A DNA stretch of 64,000 nt, taken from Enterobacter cloacae. Lineage in GTDB: Bacteria; Pseudomonadota; Gammaproteobacteria; Enterobacterales; Enterobacteriaceae. The translations under genes and the position numbers were made by a program. This document shows, in pieces, positions 18,645-25,747 of the stretch. Numbering within the stretch: the first letter of the stretch is position 1; each line of letters opens with the position of its first letter. The stretch covers positions 372,001 through 436,000 of the forward strand of contig NZ_JAALCJ010000004.1 of assembly GCF_011078175.1 (NCBI RefSeq), in the 5' to 3' direction. The notes under the pieces are model-generated. The model had not been told where the DNA came from and did no database searches. It was given only the letters and a program-made list of their open reading frames with translations.

Positions 18645-19108
18645 GACTCTGGCTCCTGCAATCCACCCAGCTTGCTCAGCAGGCGTTTTAGATCGGTTAT
18701 ATCCTGCGCATCCAGCCCCGCCGTAATCATCTTTTCGGCGCTTTTCGCCTGCTCAATCATCTGTGCGAGCATCGCTTCGCCGTCTGCGGTCATCGTCACC
18801 CGTTTGCGGCGGCGGTTTGTCGGGTCGGTCTCTACATTCAACAAACCACTTTTGGTCATGCGGTCGATCACATAAGTCCCCGTCGCTTTATCAAACCCGG
18901 CGCGGTTGCCCAACGTTTGCTGATCGCAGGTAGTTTCTTCGGCTAATACCACCAGTATGGCGTACTGTACCGCCGAAAGCCCGCTATCAACGCACTGCGT
19001 CCAGCACATCGTTGAGTGCTGCCCTGCCCGACGCACCAGATGCATTAACGAACTGTCTCCGTGGGGCCAGAGCGGCGCGGCATGAATGAGATCGTGATTT
19101 TCTGACAT
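18635..19108 (-). CDS. MarR-family regulator
   Basis: The 157-residue protein has the MarR winged-helix fold, with the wing in DPTNRRRKRVTMTADGEAML at about 100-119. MarR proteins usually repress a divergent gene and release DNA when they bind phenolic compounds. It is divergent from a UbiD-family decarboxylase with a 129-base shared promoter region carrying paired dyads, and it overlaps the downstream GlxA-type regulator. The arrangement predicts that it controls the decarboxylase in response to an aromatic acid. Confidence 0.9.
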   Translation of the reverse strand: MSENHDLIHAAPLWPHGDSSLMHLVRRAGQHSTMCWTQCVDSGLSAVQYAILVVLAEETTCDQQTLGNRAGFDKATGTYVIDRMTKSGLLNVETDPTNRRRKRVTMTADGEAMLAQMIEQAKSAEKMITAGLDAQDITDLKRLLSKLGGLQEPESCP

Positions 19109-19140
19109 CAGTTGTGTTGACTCCTGAAAACGGGAAACAT

Positions 19141-19174
19141 ATAGTTTGAACTCAAACTGTTTGACTACAAACTA
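19141..19174. promoter_or_regulatory. Candidate MarR operator (tandem dyads)
   Basis: AGTTTGAACTCAAACT (19143-19158) is a perfect inverted repeat with a 2-base centre. It is followed at once by GTTTGACTACAAAC (19159-19172), and the whole is bounded by ATAGTTTG and CAAACTAT. It lies 33 bases upstream of marR and between it and the decarboxylase. Confidence 0.65.
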
Positions 19175-19237
19175 TAGCCATAAAGGACTTTATCGCATTC
19201 TACAGGATGTTTCCATGGCAGGCCTGAGGAGTGCCGC

Positions 19238-20695
19238 ATGAAATATTACGATGATTTGAGAAGTTTTATCGATGCGCTGGATGCGATGGGCGACATCATG
19301 CATGTGACCCGGGAAGTCGACGGAGATTTTGAACCCAGCGCCATAACCCGCCGCAGCTATGAGCTCCAGTCGCCTGCGCCGCTGTTCCATAAGGTTGCAG
19401 GCGTTGCGCCTGGCTTTAGATTGTTTGGCGCGCCAGCCAGCCTCTCCTCACGGGCCGATATGGCTTACGCCCGCGTGGCGATGTCACTGGGACTGGCCCC
19501 CGAATCTACCGGGCCGGAGATCATTGAAGCGCTCTCTGCGGCGCGCAGTAAACCCGGCATTCCTCCCGTTCGGGTAAACGCTGCCGATGCCGCATGCCAG
19601 CAGAACATTTTGCGCGGAGATGACGCCAGCCTGGACCGTTTTCCCATCCCGTTTGCTCACGATAAAGACGGTGGGCGCTACGCCAACACCTGGGGCACGC
19701 TGATTGTCACAACGCCCGACGGCAAGTGGGTGAACTGGTCGATTGCCCGCGTCATGAAAGTTGACGGCAAACGAATGGTGGGACTGATTGTGCCAGGCCA
19801 GCACATCGGACAGATCTGGACCGAGTGGGTCAATATCGGTCAGCCCATGCCTTACGCCCTGGTGCAGGGGCCGGCTCCCGCGATCTCCTGCGTCTCCGGC
19901 ATCCCGATCCCGGCACATGCGGATGAAGCGGATTACATCGGCACGCTCGCAGGCGCGCCGGTACCGGTCGTCAAGGCTGTGAGTATCGACCTTGATGTGC
20001 CCGCAACGGCAGAAATAGTCATCGAGGGGCACGTGTCCATCACCCGCGACTGTCAGGAAGGCCCGTATGGCGAATACGGCGGATATCTGGGCGAGGGCTC
20101 TTCGGCCCAGCCCACCTTCCACGTCGAGACCATCACCCATCGCGACGATCCTATCTGGCCAATGTCAATCACCGGACGCCCGACGGACGAGTCCCATACG
20201 CTATGGGCGATGGGGCTGGCGGCCGATGCGTTAACGCACCTGCGTGAAGCTAATCTACCGGTTAAAACCGCATGGATCCCGGAAGATTCCACCGTGCACT
20301 GGCTGCTGGTTGTCATCCCGCAGAACTGGCGCGAACGGCTGCCGGGAGTGACCAGTGAGGCGCTGACTCAGCGCATCGGCGAAGTTCTTTTCAACACCGA
20401 CTCGATGGTCTTTATTCCAAAAGTGTACGTGGTGGATGATGATTTCGACCCGACCAACCTGCGCGAAGTGGTGTGGGTGCTGTCAACCCGCGTCCACCCG
20501 GTTGGCCATCGAGCAGTGTTTAATGACCAGCGCGTAATCCGTCTGCCGCAGTGCTACGACGAAGAGGAATACGTGGCGGGTAAAGGGGCGAAAGTGGTCT
20601 TTGATACCCTGCAAACCAAACGCCATCTGCATGCCTCATTTGACCAGGGATATCCTGAAGAGATTCGCCAGCGCGTGCTGGATAACTGGGAATAA
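19238..20695 (+). CDS. UbiD-family (prFMN-dependent) decarboxylase
   Basis: This 485-residue protein matches the UbiD family along its length. A central NTWGTLIVTTPDG segment is followed by the conserved acidic region with EGPYGEYGGYLGEG, and the C-terminal half holds VHPVGH. UbiD enzymes use prenylated FMN for reversible, non-oxidative decarboxylation of aromatic, heteroaromatic or cinnamic-type acids. It resembles pyrrole-2-carboxylate decarboxylases as much as hydroxybenzoate decarboxylases. No UbiX-type prenyltransferase gene is adjacent, so the cofactor must come from the chromosomal ubiX. The start follows a GAGGAG site. Confidence 0.88.
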   Translation: MKYYDDLRSFIDALDAMGDIMHVTREVDGDFEPSAITRRSYELQSPAPLFHKVAGVAPGFRLFGAPASLSSRADMAYARVAMSLGLAPESTGPEIIEALSAARSKPGIPPVRVNAADAACQQNILRGDDASLDRFPIPFAHDKDGGRYANTWGTLIVTTPDGKWVNWSIARVMKVDGKRMVGLIVPGQHIGQIWTEWVNIGQPMPYALVQGPAPAISCVSGIPIPAHADEADYIGTLAGAPVPVVKAVSIDLDVPATAEIVIEGHVSITRDCQEGPYGEYGGYLGEGSSAQPTFHVETITHRDDPIWPMSITGRPTDESHTLWAMGLAADALTHLREANLPVKTAWIPEDSTVHWLLVVIPQNWRERLPGVTSEALTQRIGEVLFNTDSMVFIPKVYVVDDDFDPTNLREVVWVLSTRVHPVGHRAVFNDQRVIRLPQCYDEEEYVAGKGAKVVFDTLQTKRHLHASFDQGYPEEIRQRVLDNWE

Positions 20696-20701
20696 ATAAT
20701 G

Positions 20702-20721
20702 GACGCCTCTGCGGAGGCGTC
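20702..20721 (+). terminator. Possible terminator of the ubiD-family gene
   Basis: GACGCCTC-TGCG-GAGGCGTC forms a strong hairpin 7 bases after the stop codon, followed by only a weak T-containing tail (ATTAAAC). It may be rho-assisted. Confidence 0.5.
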
Positions 20722-20837
20722 ATTAAACGGTCCGTCAACGCTGTAAAAATAATTATTCTTCTAAACATTTCATAAACGCTAATTAAATTCCAGAGCAGAG
20801 TTTAAAAAGAGGCGTATTATCCCTCACGTTTTACAAC

Positions 20838-20999
20838 GATCTCGTTATGGCGAGGCTCCTGTACAAATACACGTTATCGCTCTGGTGGGTTCGAGAGAAC
20901 CGGCACAGGGTAAAACAGGCACTGTCGAATCAAGGCTTTGTCAGTATAACTTCCCTTGCGGGATACGGTGTACAGTGCTGAACCCAGGACGTGGGGATC
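20838..20999 (+). ncRNA. M-box (ykoK) magnesium riboswitch
   Basis: The leader of the MgtE-type gene contains the M-box core in the right order: CGTTATGGCGAGGCTCCTGT near the 5' side, a central GAACCGGCACAGGGTAAAACAGG segment (in part), an AAGGCTTTGTCAGTATAAC stem, and TACAGTGCTGAACCC near the 3' side. GATC ends can pair to close the element. M-boxes bind Mg2+ and switch off expression of Mg2+ transporters when the ion is plentiful. A canonical poly-U terminator is not obvious before the start codon, so control could be translational. Confidence 0.85.
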
Positions 21000-21063
21000 T
21001 CCTTTCCGACATGCCCTGTCTTGCTCGCCCCTGAGAGATTTTATTATTCAAAGGGAATTTACT

Positions 21064-22065
21064 ATGTCTTACGCAATTCACAACCAAAACCTGGCTTTTA
21101 ATGATAGCGCCATCGCGCAATATATGAATACCGATTTTATCGTTATCGATATTACATTATGTGTGGCTCTGGCACGCGAGCAGTTCTTTGAAAAATTAAA
21201 AGATGATGATATTCCGTCACATATTTTTATCGAAGATAACGGTCGACTCGCGGGTTTGATTGCCGTACGCAAATTATTGCAGGCCACGAATACCGTGCAG
21301 CCCGTTAGGGCGCTGATGATATCGGATTTTATCCAGCTTAAACCGGAAGATGAGCGGGCATATGTCGCCGGGCTGCTGGCGCACGCGGGTGCGGATGTCG
21401 TACCGGTGGTGACCCACGGTAAGCTGGTGGGTTGCCTGACCGAACGTGAAATCGCCCATCTGCTGGAAGATGACGTTACTGAAGATGCCCAGCTTCAGGG
21501 GGCGACGCTGCCGCTGGAGAAACCCTATCTGGAAACCAGCGCCTTCAGCCTGTGGAAGAAACGCTCTGTCTGGCTGTTGCTGCTGTTTGTTGCGGAAGCA
21601 TATACCAGTTCCGTGATCCAGCATTTTGAAGAGGCGCTGGAATCTGCCATCGCGCTGGCGTTCTTTATTCCCCTGCTGATTGGCACCGGCGGAAATAGCG
21701 GGACGCAGATCACCTCGACGCTGGTGCGTGCCATGGCGCTGGGTGAAGTCCACCTTCGCGATGTGGGTCGCGTGCTGCGCAAAGAGATGAGCACCTCGTT
21801 AATGATTGCCGCCACGCTGGGCCTGGCGGGCTGCGTTCGCGCCTGGATGATGGGCATTGGGATGGAAATCACGCTCATCGTTAGCCTGACGCTGGTCTGC
21901 ATTACGCTGTGGAGCGCCATCGTCTCGTCGGTGATCCCGATGGTACTGAAACGCTGCAAAATCGATCCGGCGGTGGTCTCCGCACCGTTTATCGCCACGC
22001 TAATCGACGGCACCGGGCTGATTATCTACTTCAAAATCGCGCAGTATACGCTGGGGCTGGAATAA
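21064..22065 (+). CDS. MgtE-type divalent cation transporter, short form
   Basis: The ATG at 21064 follows an AAAGGG site. An earlier in-frame ATG lies inside the riboswitch. The 333-residue protein has a CBS-domain pair (about 1-150) and a five-helix membrane domain (about 175-333) with PLLIGTGGNSGTQ, the pore motif of MgtE Mg2+ channels. Usual MgtE proteins are about 450 residues and have an extra N-terminal superhelical domain, which is absent here. Control by an upstream M-box supports magnesium as the main substrate. It ends just before a tRNA-Ser terminator on the opposite strand. Confidence 0.9.
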   Translation: MSYAIHNQNLAFNDSAIAQYMNTDFIVIDITLCVALAREQFFEKLKDDDIPSHIFIEDNGRLAGLIAVRKLLQATNTVQPVRALMISDFIQLKPEDERAYVAGLLAHAGADVVPVVTHGKLVGCLTEREIAHLLEDDVTEDAQLQGATLPLEKPYLETSAFSLWKKRSVWLLLLFVAEAYTSSVIQHFEEALESAIALAFFIPLLIGTGGNSGTQITSTLVRAMALGEVHLRDVGRVLRKEMSTSLMIAATLGLAGCVRAWMMGIGMEITLIVSLTLVCITLWSAIVSSVIPMVLKRCKIDPAVVSAPFIATLIDGTGLIIYFKIAQYTLGLE

Positions 22066-22070
22066 CGAAA

Positions 22071-22101
22071 AAACCCTGCGATATTGCTATCGCAGGGTTT
22101 T
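22071..22101 (-). terminator. Terminator of tRNA-Ser, copy 1
   Basis: AAACCCTGCGATA-TTGC-TATCGCAGGGTTT is a strong hairpin directly 3' of the tRNA on the minus strand. Its AT flanks could also end the convergent mgtE-type message. An almost identical copy follows the second tRNA at 25477. Confidence 0.85.
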
Positions 22102-22107
22102 CGAATT

Positions 22108-22195
22108 TGGCGGAAGCGTAGAGATTCGAACTCTAGAACCCTTTCGGGTCGCCGGTTTTCAAGACCGGTGCCTTCAACCGCTCGGCCACGCTTCC
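22108..22195 (-). tRNA. serT: tRNA-Ser(UGA), copy 1
   Basis: These 88 bases on the minus strand fold as a class II tRNA with a long variable arm, anticodon loop CTTGAAA (anticodon UGA), GGTTCGAATC-type T arm and encoded CCA end. The sequence closely matches E. coli serT, whose locus is also next to yccA. A second copy with the same bases lies at 25516. Confidence 0.97.
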
Positions 22196-22661
22196 AAAGT
22201 GAGGCGCACTATAAACATCTCTGAGCATGATGTAAAGCATGAAATTGCATTACGTTAAGCATCTTCGTCATTCTCTTCCAACCCGCTGACTTTTTCATCA
22301 TCGACTGGCTAATAAGCGTGATGACATTGTTCTGATGCATGAGACAAAAGCCAACCGCACGGTGAGAATCGTTAATATTATCTGTTCGCCGATGCATTTT
22401 ACGGCTCACCCTTTTCTGCAACTGATGCACTTTTATCGGGCGTTCAGGGCGGCAAAACAGAACGCAAACGCGAGCAGGCTCTTTTTCATCCACACTATCC
22501 CGGGTCAGAAATCTTATTTTTATCAGGTAACCCACGTATCCCAGGTGGGTATGTTGCGAATACTCCAGCCTTTCGTTTCTACAACAAGCGACGGTGAGCG
22601 TGTTGCTCTCAGCCATAATATATGTATTATGTTATAACATAACAATTTCGGATTGTGTTCT
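22196..22661. other. Intergenic region between tRNA-Ser and the ABC importer
   Basis: This 466-base stretch holds the promoter of tRNA-Ser (minus strand, near its start) and that of the ABC importer (see the separate entry). A 135-codon minus-strand frame across it (22209-22616) has no ribosome site and looks unlike a protein. I see no other gene. Confidence 0.5.
22603..22645 (+). promoter_or_regulatory. Promoter and Zur-like operator of the ABC importer
   Basis: TTGCTC (22603) and TATTAT (22625), 16 bases apart, make a plausible -35/-10 pair. The perfect 16-bp palindrome TTATGTTATAACATAA (22627-22642) overlaps the -10 and continues as CAATTTC, close to the gammaproteobacterial Zur pattern (ATGTTATANTATAACAT). 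Fur consensus sites look different. Binding by Zur is an inference. Confidence 0.55.
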
Positions 22662-23669
22662 ATGTTACTAAAACAAGGGTTATTTCTGGCTTCACTGCTC
22701 TCCATGGCGCCTGCCGCTTTCGCAGCACCCTCCTGGCCACGCACAATAGAAAATTGCGGCGTAGAGCAGACCTTTGCGCAGCCTCCTCAGCGCGTCGTGA
22801 CCGTAGGTCAGCATGAAACAGAGGTATTGCTGGCTCTGGGGCTGGAGAAAACGATCGCTGCGACGTCGGTCTGGTTCGGTGAACTTCCGGCTCCTCTGGC
22901 GGATGCCGGGAAAAACGTTCCCCGGCTTACAGAAAATTCGCCCTCCTTTGAAGCCGTGGTGGGACAGAAACCTGAGCTCGTTCTCGCGCAGTATCACTGG
23001 CACATTGGTCCGCAGGGTGAAGTGGGAACACGTGAGCAGTTTGCGTCGCTGGGAATTAATACGTGGATTTCCCCTGCCGACTGCACGGATAAAGCGGTAA
23101 CGGAAACTTCAAACGCAGACGGGGCACGAAGCGTGCCGTTTTCACTGGCGGAAATTACGCGAGAAGTGACCGAACTGGCGGCGATTTTTGATGTTTCCGC
23201 GCGAGGTGAACAGCTCAATCATGCGCTGGCGGAACGTATCGAAAAGGCCCGGGCGCGCGTCTCAGCGAAACCGCTTCACGTCGTATTCTGGTTCTCCAGC
23301 AGCCGTCTGAATGGCGACCCCTGGGTGGCGGGAAATTACGGCGCGCCTGGCTGGATCAGCCGCACGCTGGGGCTAAAGAACATTATTGACTCTCACGACG
23401 AATGGCCAGCTGTAACGTGGGAACATATTGCCCAGTCGCAGCCGGACGTGATTGTTATCGCTGAGATGTCCCGCAGACTCTACCCTGCCGATGACGTTGC
23501 AGTAAAAGAAGCATTCTTGCGCAGTGATCCGGTGACGAAGAACATGCCTGCGGTCAGGAACAACCACATTATTGTGGTGCCGGCGATGTCGTTAAATCCT
23601 TCACTGCGTAACGTCGATGCGGTTGAGCTTATCAGCGATCGGCTGGCTTCTTTCCGGGATGAACAATGA
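22662..23669 (+). CDS. Metal-chelate ABC transporter, periplasmic binding protein
   Basis: The 335-residue product has a cleavable signal peptide (about 1-24, ending AFAA) and a TroA/BtuF-like binding fold as used for siderophores, haem and B12 (CGVEQTFAQPPQRVVTVGQHETEVLLALG near 30-58; read here in two pieces). A histidine-rich patch QYHWHIG lies near residue 110. I start at ATG 22662. It overlaps the permease gene by 4 bases. The ligand is not known, but the Zur-like palindrome in its promoter suggests a zinc- or zincophore-related role. Confidence 0.85.
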   Translation: MLLKQGLFLASLLSMAPAAFAAPSWPRTIENCGVEQTFAQPPQRVVTVGQHETEVLLALGLEKTIAATSVWFGELPAPLADAGKNVPRLTENSPSFEAVVGQKPELVLAQYHWHIGPQGEVGTREQFASLGINTWISPADCTDKAVTETSNADGARSVPFSLAEITREVTELAAIFDVSARGEQLNHALAERIEKARARVSAKPLHVVFWFSSSRLNGDPWVAGNYGAPGWISRTLGLKNIIDSHDEWPAVTWEHIAQSQPDVIVIAEMSRRLYPADDVAVKEAFLRSDPVTKNMPAVRNNHIIVVPAMSLNPSLRNVDAVELISDRLASFRDEQ

Positions 23670-24697
23670 GCCTTTTTGCTTTTGACCGCCGCCAGCAAAC
23701 ATTACTTGCGACAGGCATCATGGCGCTGCCGCTGATGCTGGTTTTTGCCGCCAGTATCGGTGATATGCCGGTGTCGTATGCCGGGACCGGGAAAGCGATC
23801 CTCAACGGACTGGGGTTGACCTCTTATGTATTGCCTCTAACGGAGGAAGGTATCGTCTGGCAATATCGCATGAGCCGGGCAGTGATGGCTGCGTGCAGCG
23901 GTGGCGGCCTGGCGCTGTGCGGGCTGGTGTTACAGTCGATACTGCGTAACCCTCTGGCTGAGCCGTACCTGCTGGGGATTTCGGCGGGCGCATCGTTGGG
24001 TGCTGTCTGTGTAATGCTGCTCGGTATCGGGGGAAGCGTGATTGGCGTGAGCAGCGGCGCGTTTGTCGGCTCGTGCGTCGCCTTTGCGCTCATCATGGCG
24101 ATTACAAACGGAATGAGTGAAAGCCCGTCGCGCATTTTACTGGCCGGCATTGCGGGAACTCAACTCTTCAACGCCATGACCGCGTACGTTGTCAGCACGT
24201 CCGCCAATGCCGAGCAGTCCCGTAGCGTCATGTTCTGGCTACTGGGGAGTCTGAGCGGCGTGCGCTGGCCTGACGCGCTGCTGGCGCTGGCCGTTACGCT
24301 TGCGGGTTTACTGGTGGTATTGCTCTTTTCACGGGCGCTGGACACCTTCACCTTCGGGGATGAGGTCTCCACTACGCTGGGGATCCCGGTTACCGCCGTG
24401 CGCATTGTTTTATTGCTGACCTGTGCCGTCGTCACCGCAACGATGGTGAGCGCCATAGGCGCAGTGGGGTTTGTGGGACTGGTCATTCCCCACGTGACGC
24501 GCATGCTATGCGGGCCGGGTCATCGTCGCTCGATCCCGCTGACGTTTCTCATCGGCGCTCACTTTATGATCCTCGCCGATATTGTCTCACGCACGCTGAT
24601 TGTGCACCAGGTTTTGCCCATCGGGGTGGTCACTGCGCTGGTGGGCGCTCCCGCCTTTGTGGCGTTGCTTTATCAAAACCGAAAGGAGCATCCATGA
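23666..24697 (+). CDS. FecCD-family ABC permease
   Basis: This 343-residue inner-membrane protein has the about ten helices of a BtuC/FecCD permease, with the family segments LRNPLAEPYLLGISAGASLGA near 91 (in part) and FVGLVIPHVTRMLCGPGHR near 271-289, the latter containing the ATPase-coupling loop. It overlaps both neighbours by 4 bases (ATGA), so the three genes are translationally coupled. Only one permease gene is present, as expected for homodimeric BtuC-like channels. Confidence 0.9.
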   Translation: MSLFAFDRRQQTLLATGIMALPLMLVFAASIGDMPVSYAGTGKAILNGLGLTSYVLPLTEEGIVWQYRMSRAVMAACSGGGLALCGLVLQSILRNPLAEPYLLGISAGASLGAVCVMLLGIGGSVIGVSSGAFVGSCVAFALIMAITNGMSESPSRILLAGIAGTQLFNAMTAYVVSTSANAEQSRSVMFWLLGSLSGVRWPDALLALAVTLAGLLVVLLFSRALDTFTFGDEVSTTLGIPVTAVRIVLLLTCAVVTATMVSAIGAVGFVGLVIPHVTRMLCGPGHRRSIPLTFLIGAHFMILADIVSRTLIVHQVLPIGVVTALVGAPAFVALLYQNRKEHP

Positions 24698-25455
24698 ATA
24701 TTACCGTGGCCGGGTTAACCGTAACCCGACAGGCGCAGACGGTGCTGAAGGATATCGATCTCGACCTGCCATCCGGGCAGATTGTCGGCCTGTTAGGGCC
24801 AAACGGCTCGGGCAAGTCGACGCTGCTGCGCTGTCTCGCCGGACTGTTTCCACGACTCAGCGAACGCGTGGCGCTTAATGGCACAACGCTTGGCATGATG
24901 CCGCTGAAAACACGCGCACAGAACATGGCGTTTGTTCCGCAACATGCTGAAGTCGACGGAGAACTGACCGTTGAGGAAATCGTTAGACTGGGGCGGACGC
25001 CCTACCGGAAAATATTCCAGCGGACCACTCGCGACGATGAGGCTGCGGTTGAACAGGCGATGACCCTGATGCAGTTATGCAGCTTACGCCAGCGCCAATG
25101 GCAGTATTTGTCTGGCGGAGAGCGTCAGCGAAGCCAGATAGCCCGCGCGCTGGCCCAGCAGCCGCGGGTGCTGTTGCTCGATGAACCAACGAACCACCTT
25201 GACATTCAGCACCAGCTGGAGCTGATGCGGCTCGTTTCACAGCTGCCGCTTACGGTGGTAGTTGCACTGCACGATCTCAATCTTGCGGCCAATTATTGCC
25301 AGCGACTGATCCTCCTGAAGGCCGGGCAGATCGCAGCCACGGGCGCGCCCGAAGCGGTGCTGACGCCGGCACACATCGAAGATACCTGGTGCGTGAAAGC
25401 GCAGGTCTGCAAGGCCGACGCCGGGATCACGATAAGCTACAACATGGTGGCATGA
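24694..25455 (+). CDS. ABC transporter ATPase (FepC/BtuD type)
   Basis: The ATG at 24694 follows an AAAGGAG site and overlaps the permease stop. The 253-residue protein has Walker A GPNGSGKST (35-43), the signature LSGGERQRSQIARAL, Walker B LLLDEPTNHLD and the switch histidine in VVALHDLNLA. This is the pattern of iron-siderophore and cobalamin uptake ATPases. It completes a one-operon importer that lies precisely between two copies of tRNA-Ser. Confidence 0.92.
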   Translation: MNITVAGLTVTRQAQTVLKDIDLDLPSGQIVGLLGPNGSGKSTLLRCLAGLFPRLSERVALNGTTLGMMPLKTRAQNMAFVPQHAEVDGELTVEEIVRLGRTPYRKIFQRTTRDDEAAVEQAMTLMQLCSLRQRQWQYLSGGERQRSQIARALAQQPRVLLLDEPTNHLDIQHQLELMRLVSQLPLTVVVALHDLNLAANYCQRLILLKAGQIAATGAPEAVLTPAHIEDTWCVKAQVCKADAGITISYNMVA

Positions 25456-25476
25456 CGGAAGACTGACGCAAAAGCA

Positions 25477-25509
25477 AAAACCCCTGCGATATTGCTATCG
25501 CAGGGGTTT
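25477..25509 (-). terminator. Terminator of tRNA-Ser, copy 2
   Basis: AAACCCCTGCGATA-TTGC-TATCGCAGGGGTTT hairpin, the near-identical partner of the one at 22071. It also ends the ABC operon read from the other strand. Confidence 0.85.
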
Positions 25510-25515
25510 CGAATT

Positions 25516-25603
25516 TGGCGGAAGCGTAGAGATTCGAACTCTAGAACCCTTTCGGGTCGCCGGTTTTCAAGACCGGTGCCTTCAACCGCTCGGCCACGCT
25601 TCC
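25516..25603 (-). tRNA. serT: tRNA-Ser(UGA), copy 2
   Basis: Eighty-eight bases identical to the tRNA at 22108, including anticodon UGA, long variable arm and CCA end. It is the copy nearer to yccA, as serT is in E. coli, so it may be the original one. Confidence 0.97.
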
Positions 25604-25747
25604 TAAGTGAGGCGAACTATAAACACCTCACCGCGCGCTGTAAAGAGTGCGCGCATTCGTTCGCTTTAAAAATAGCCAAAATGCGTTTAATCGGTTGAAT
25701 AGACGACAGATTGGCCATTTTGACAGCACAATATCCACCGCGGATCG

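Noticed and set aside
22209..22616. Minus-strand open frame of 135 codons between tRNA-Ser and the ABC importer
   Set aside because: No ribosome site, no hydrophobic or motif pattern, atypical composition; better explained as spacer and promoter DNA.
22196..22661. Cobalamin riboswitch before the BtuF-like gene
   Set aside because: I looked for the B12-box (GCCACTG) pattern and did not find it. A palindrome fits the promoter better.
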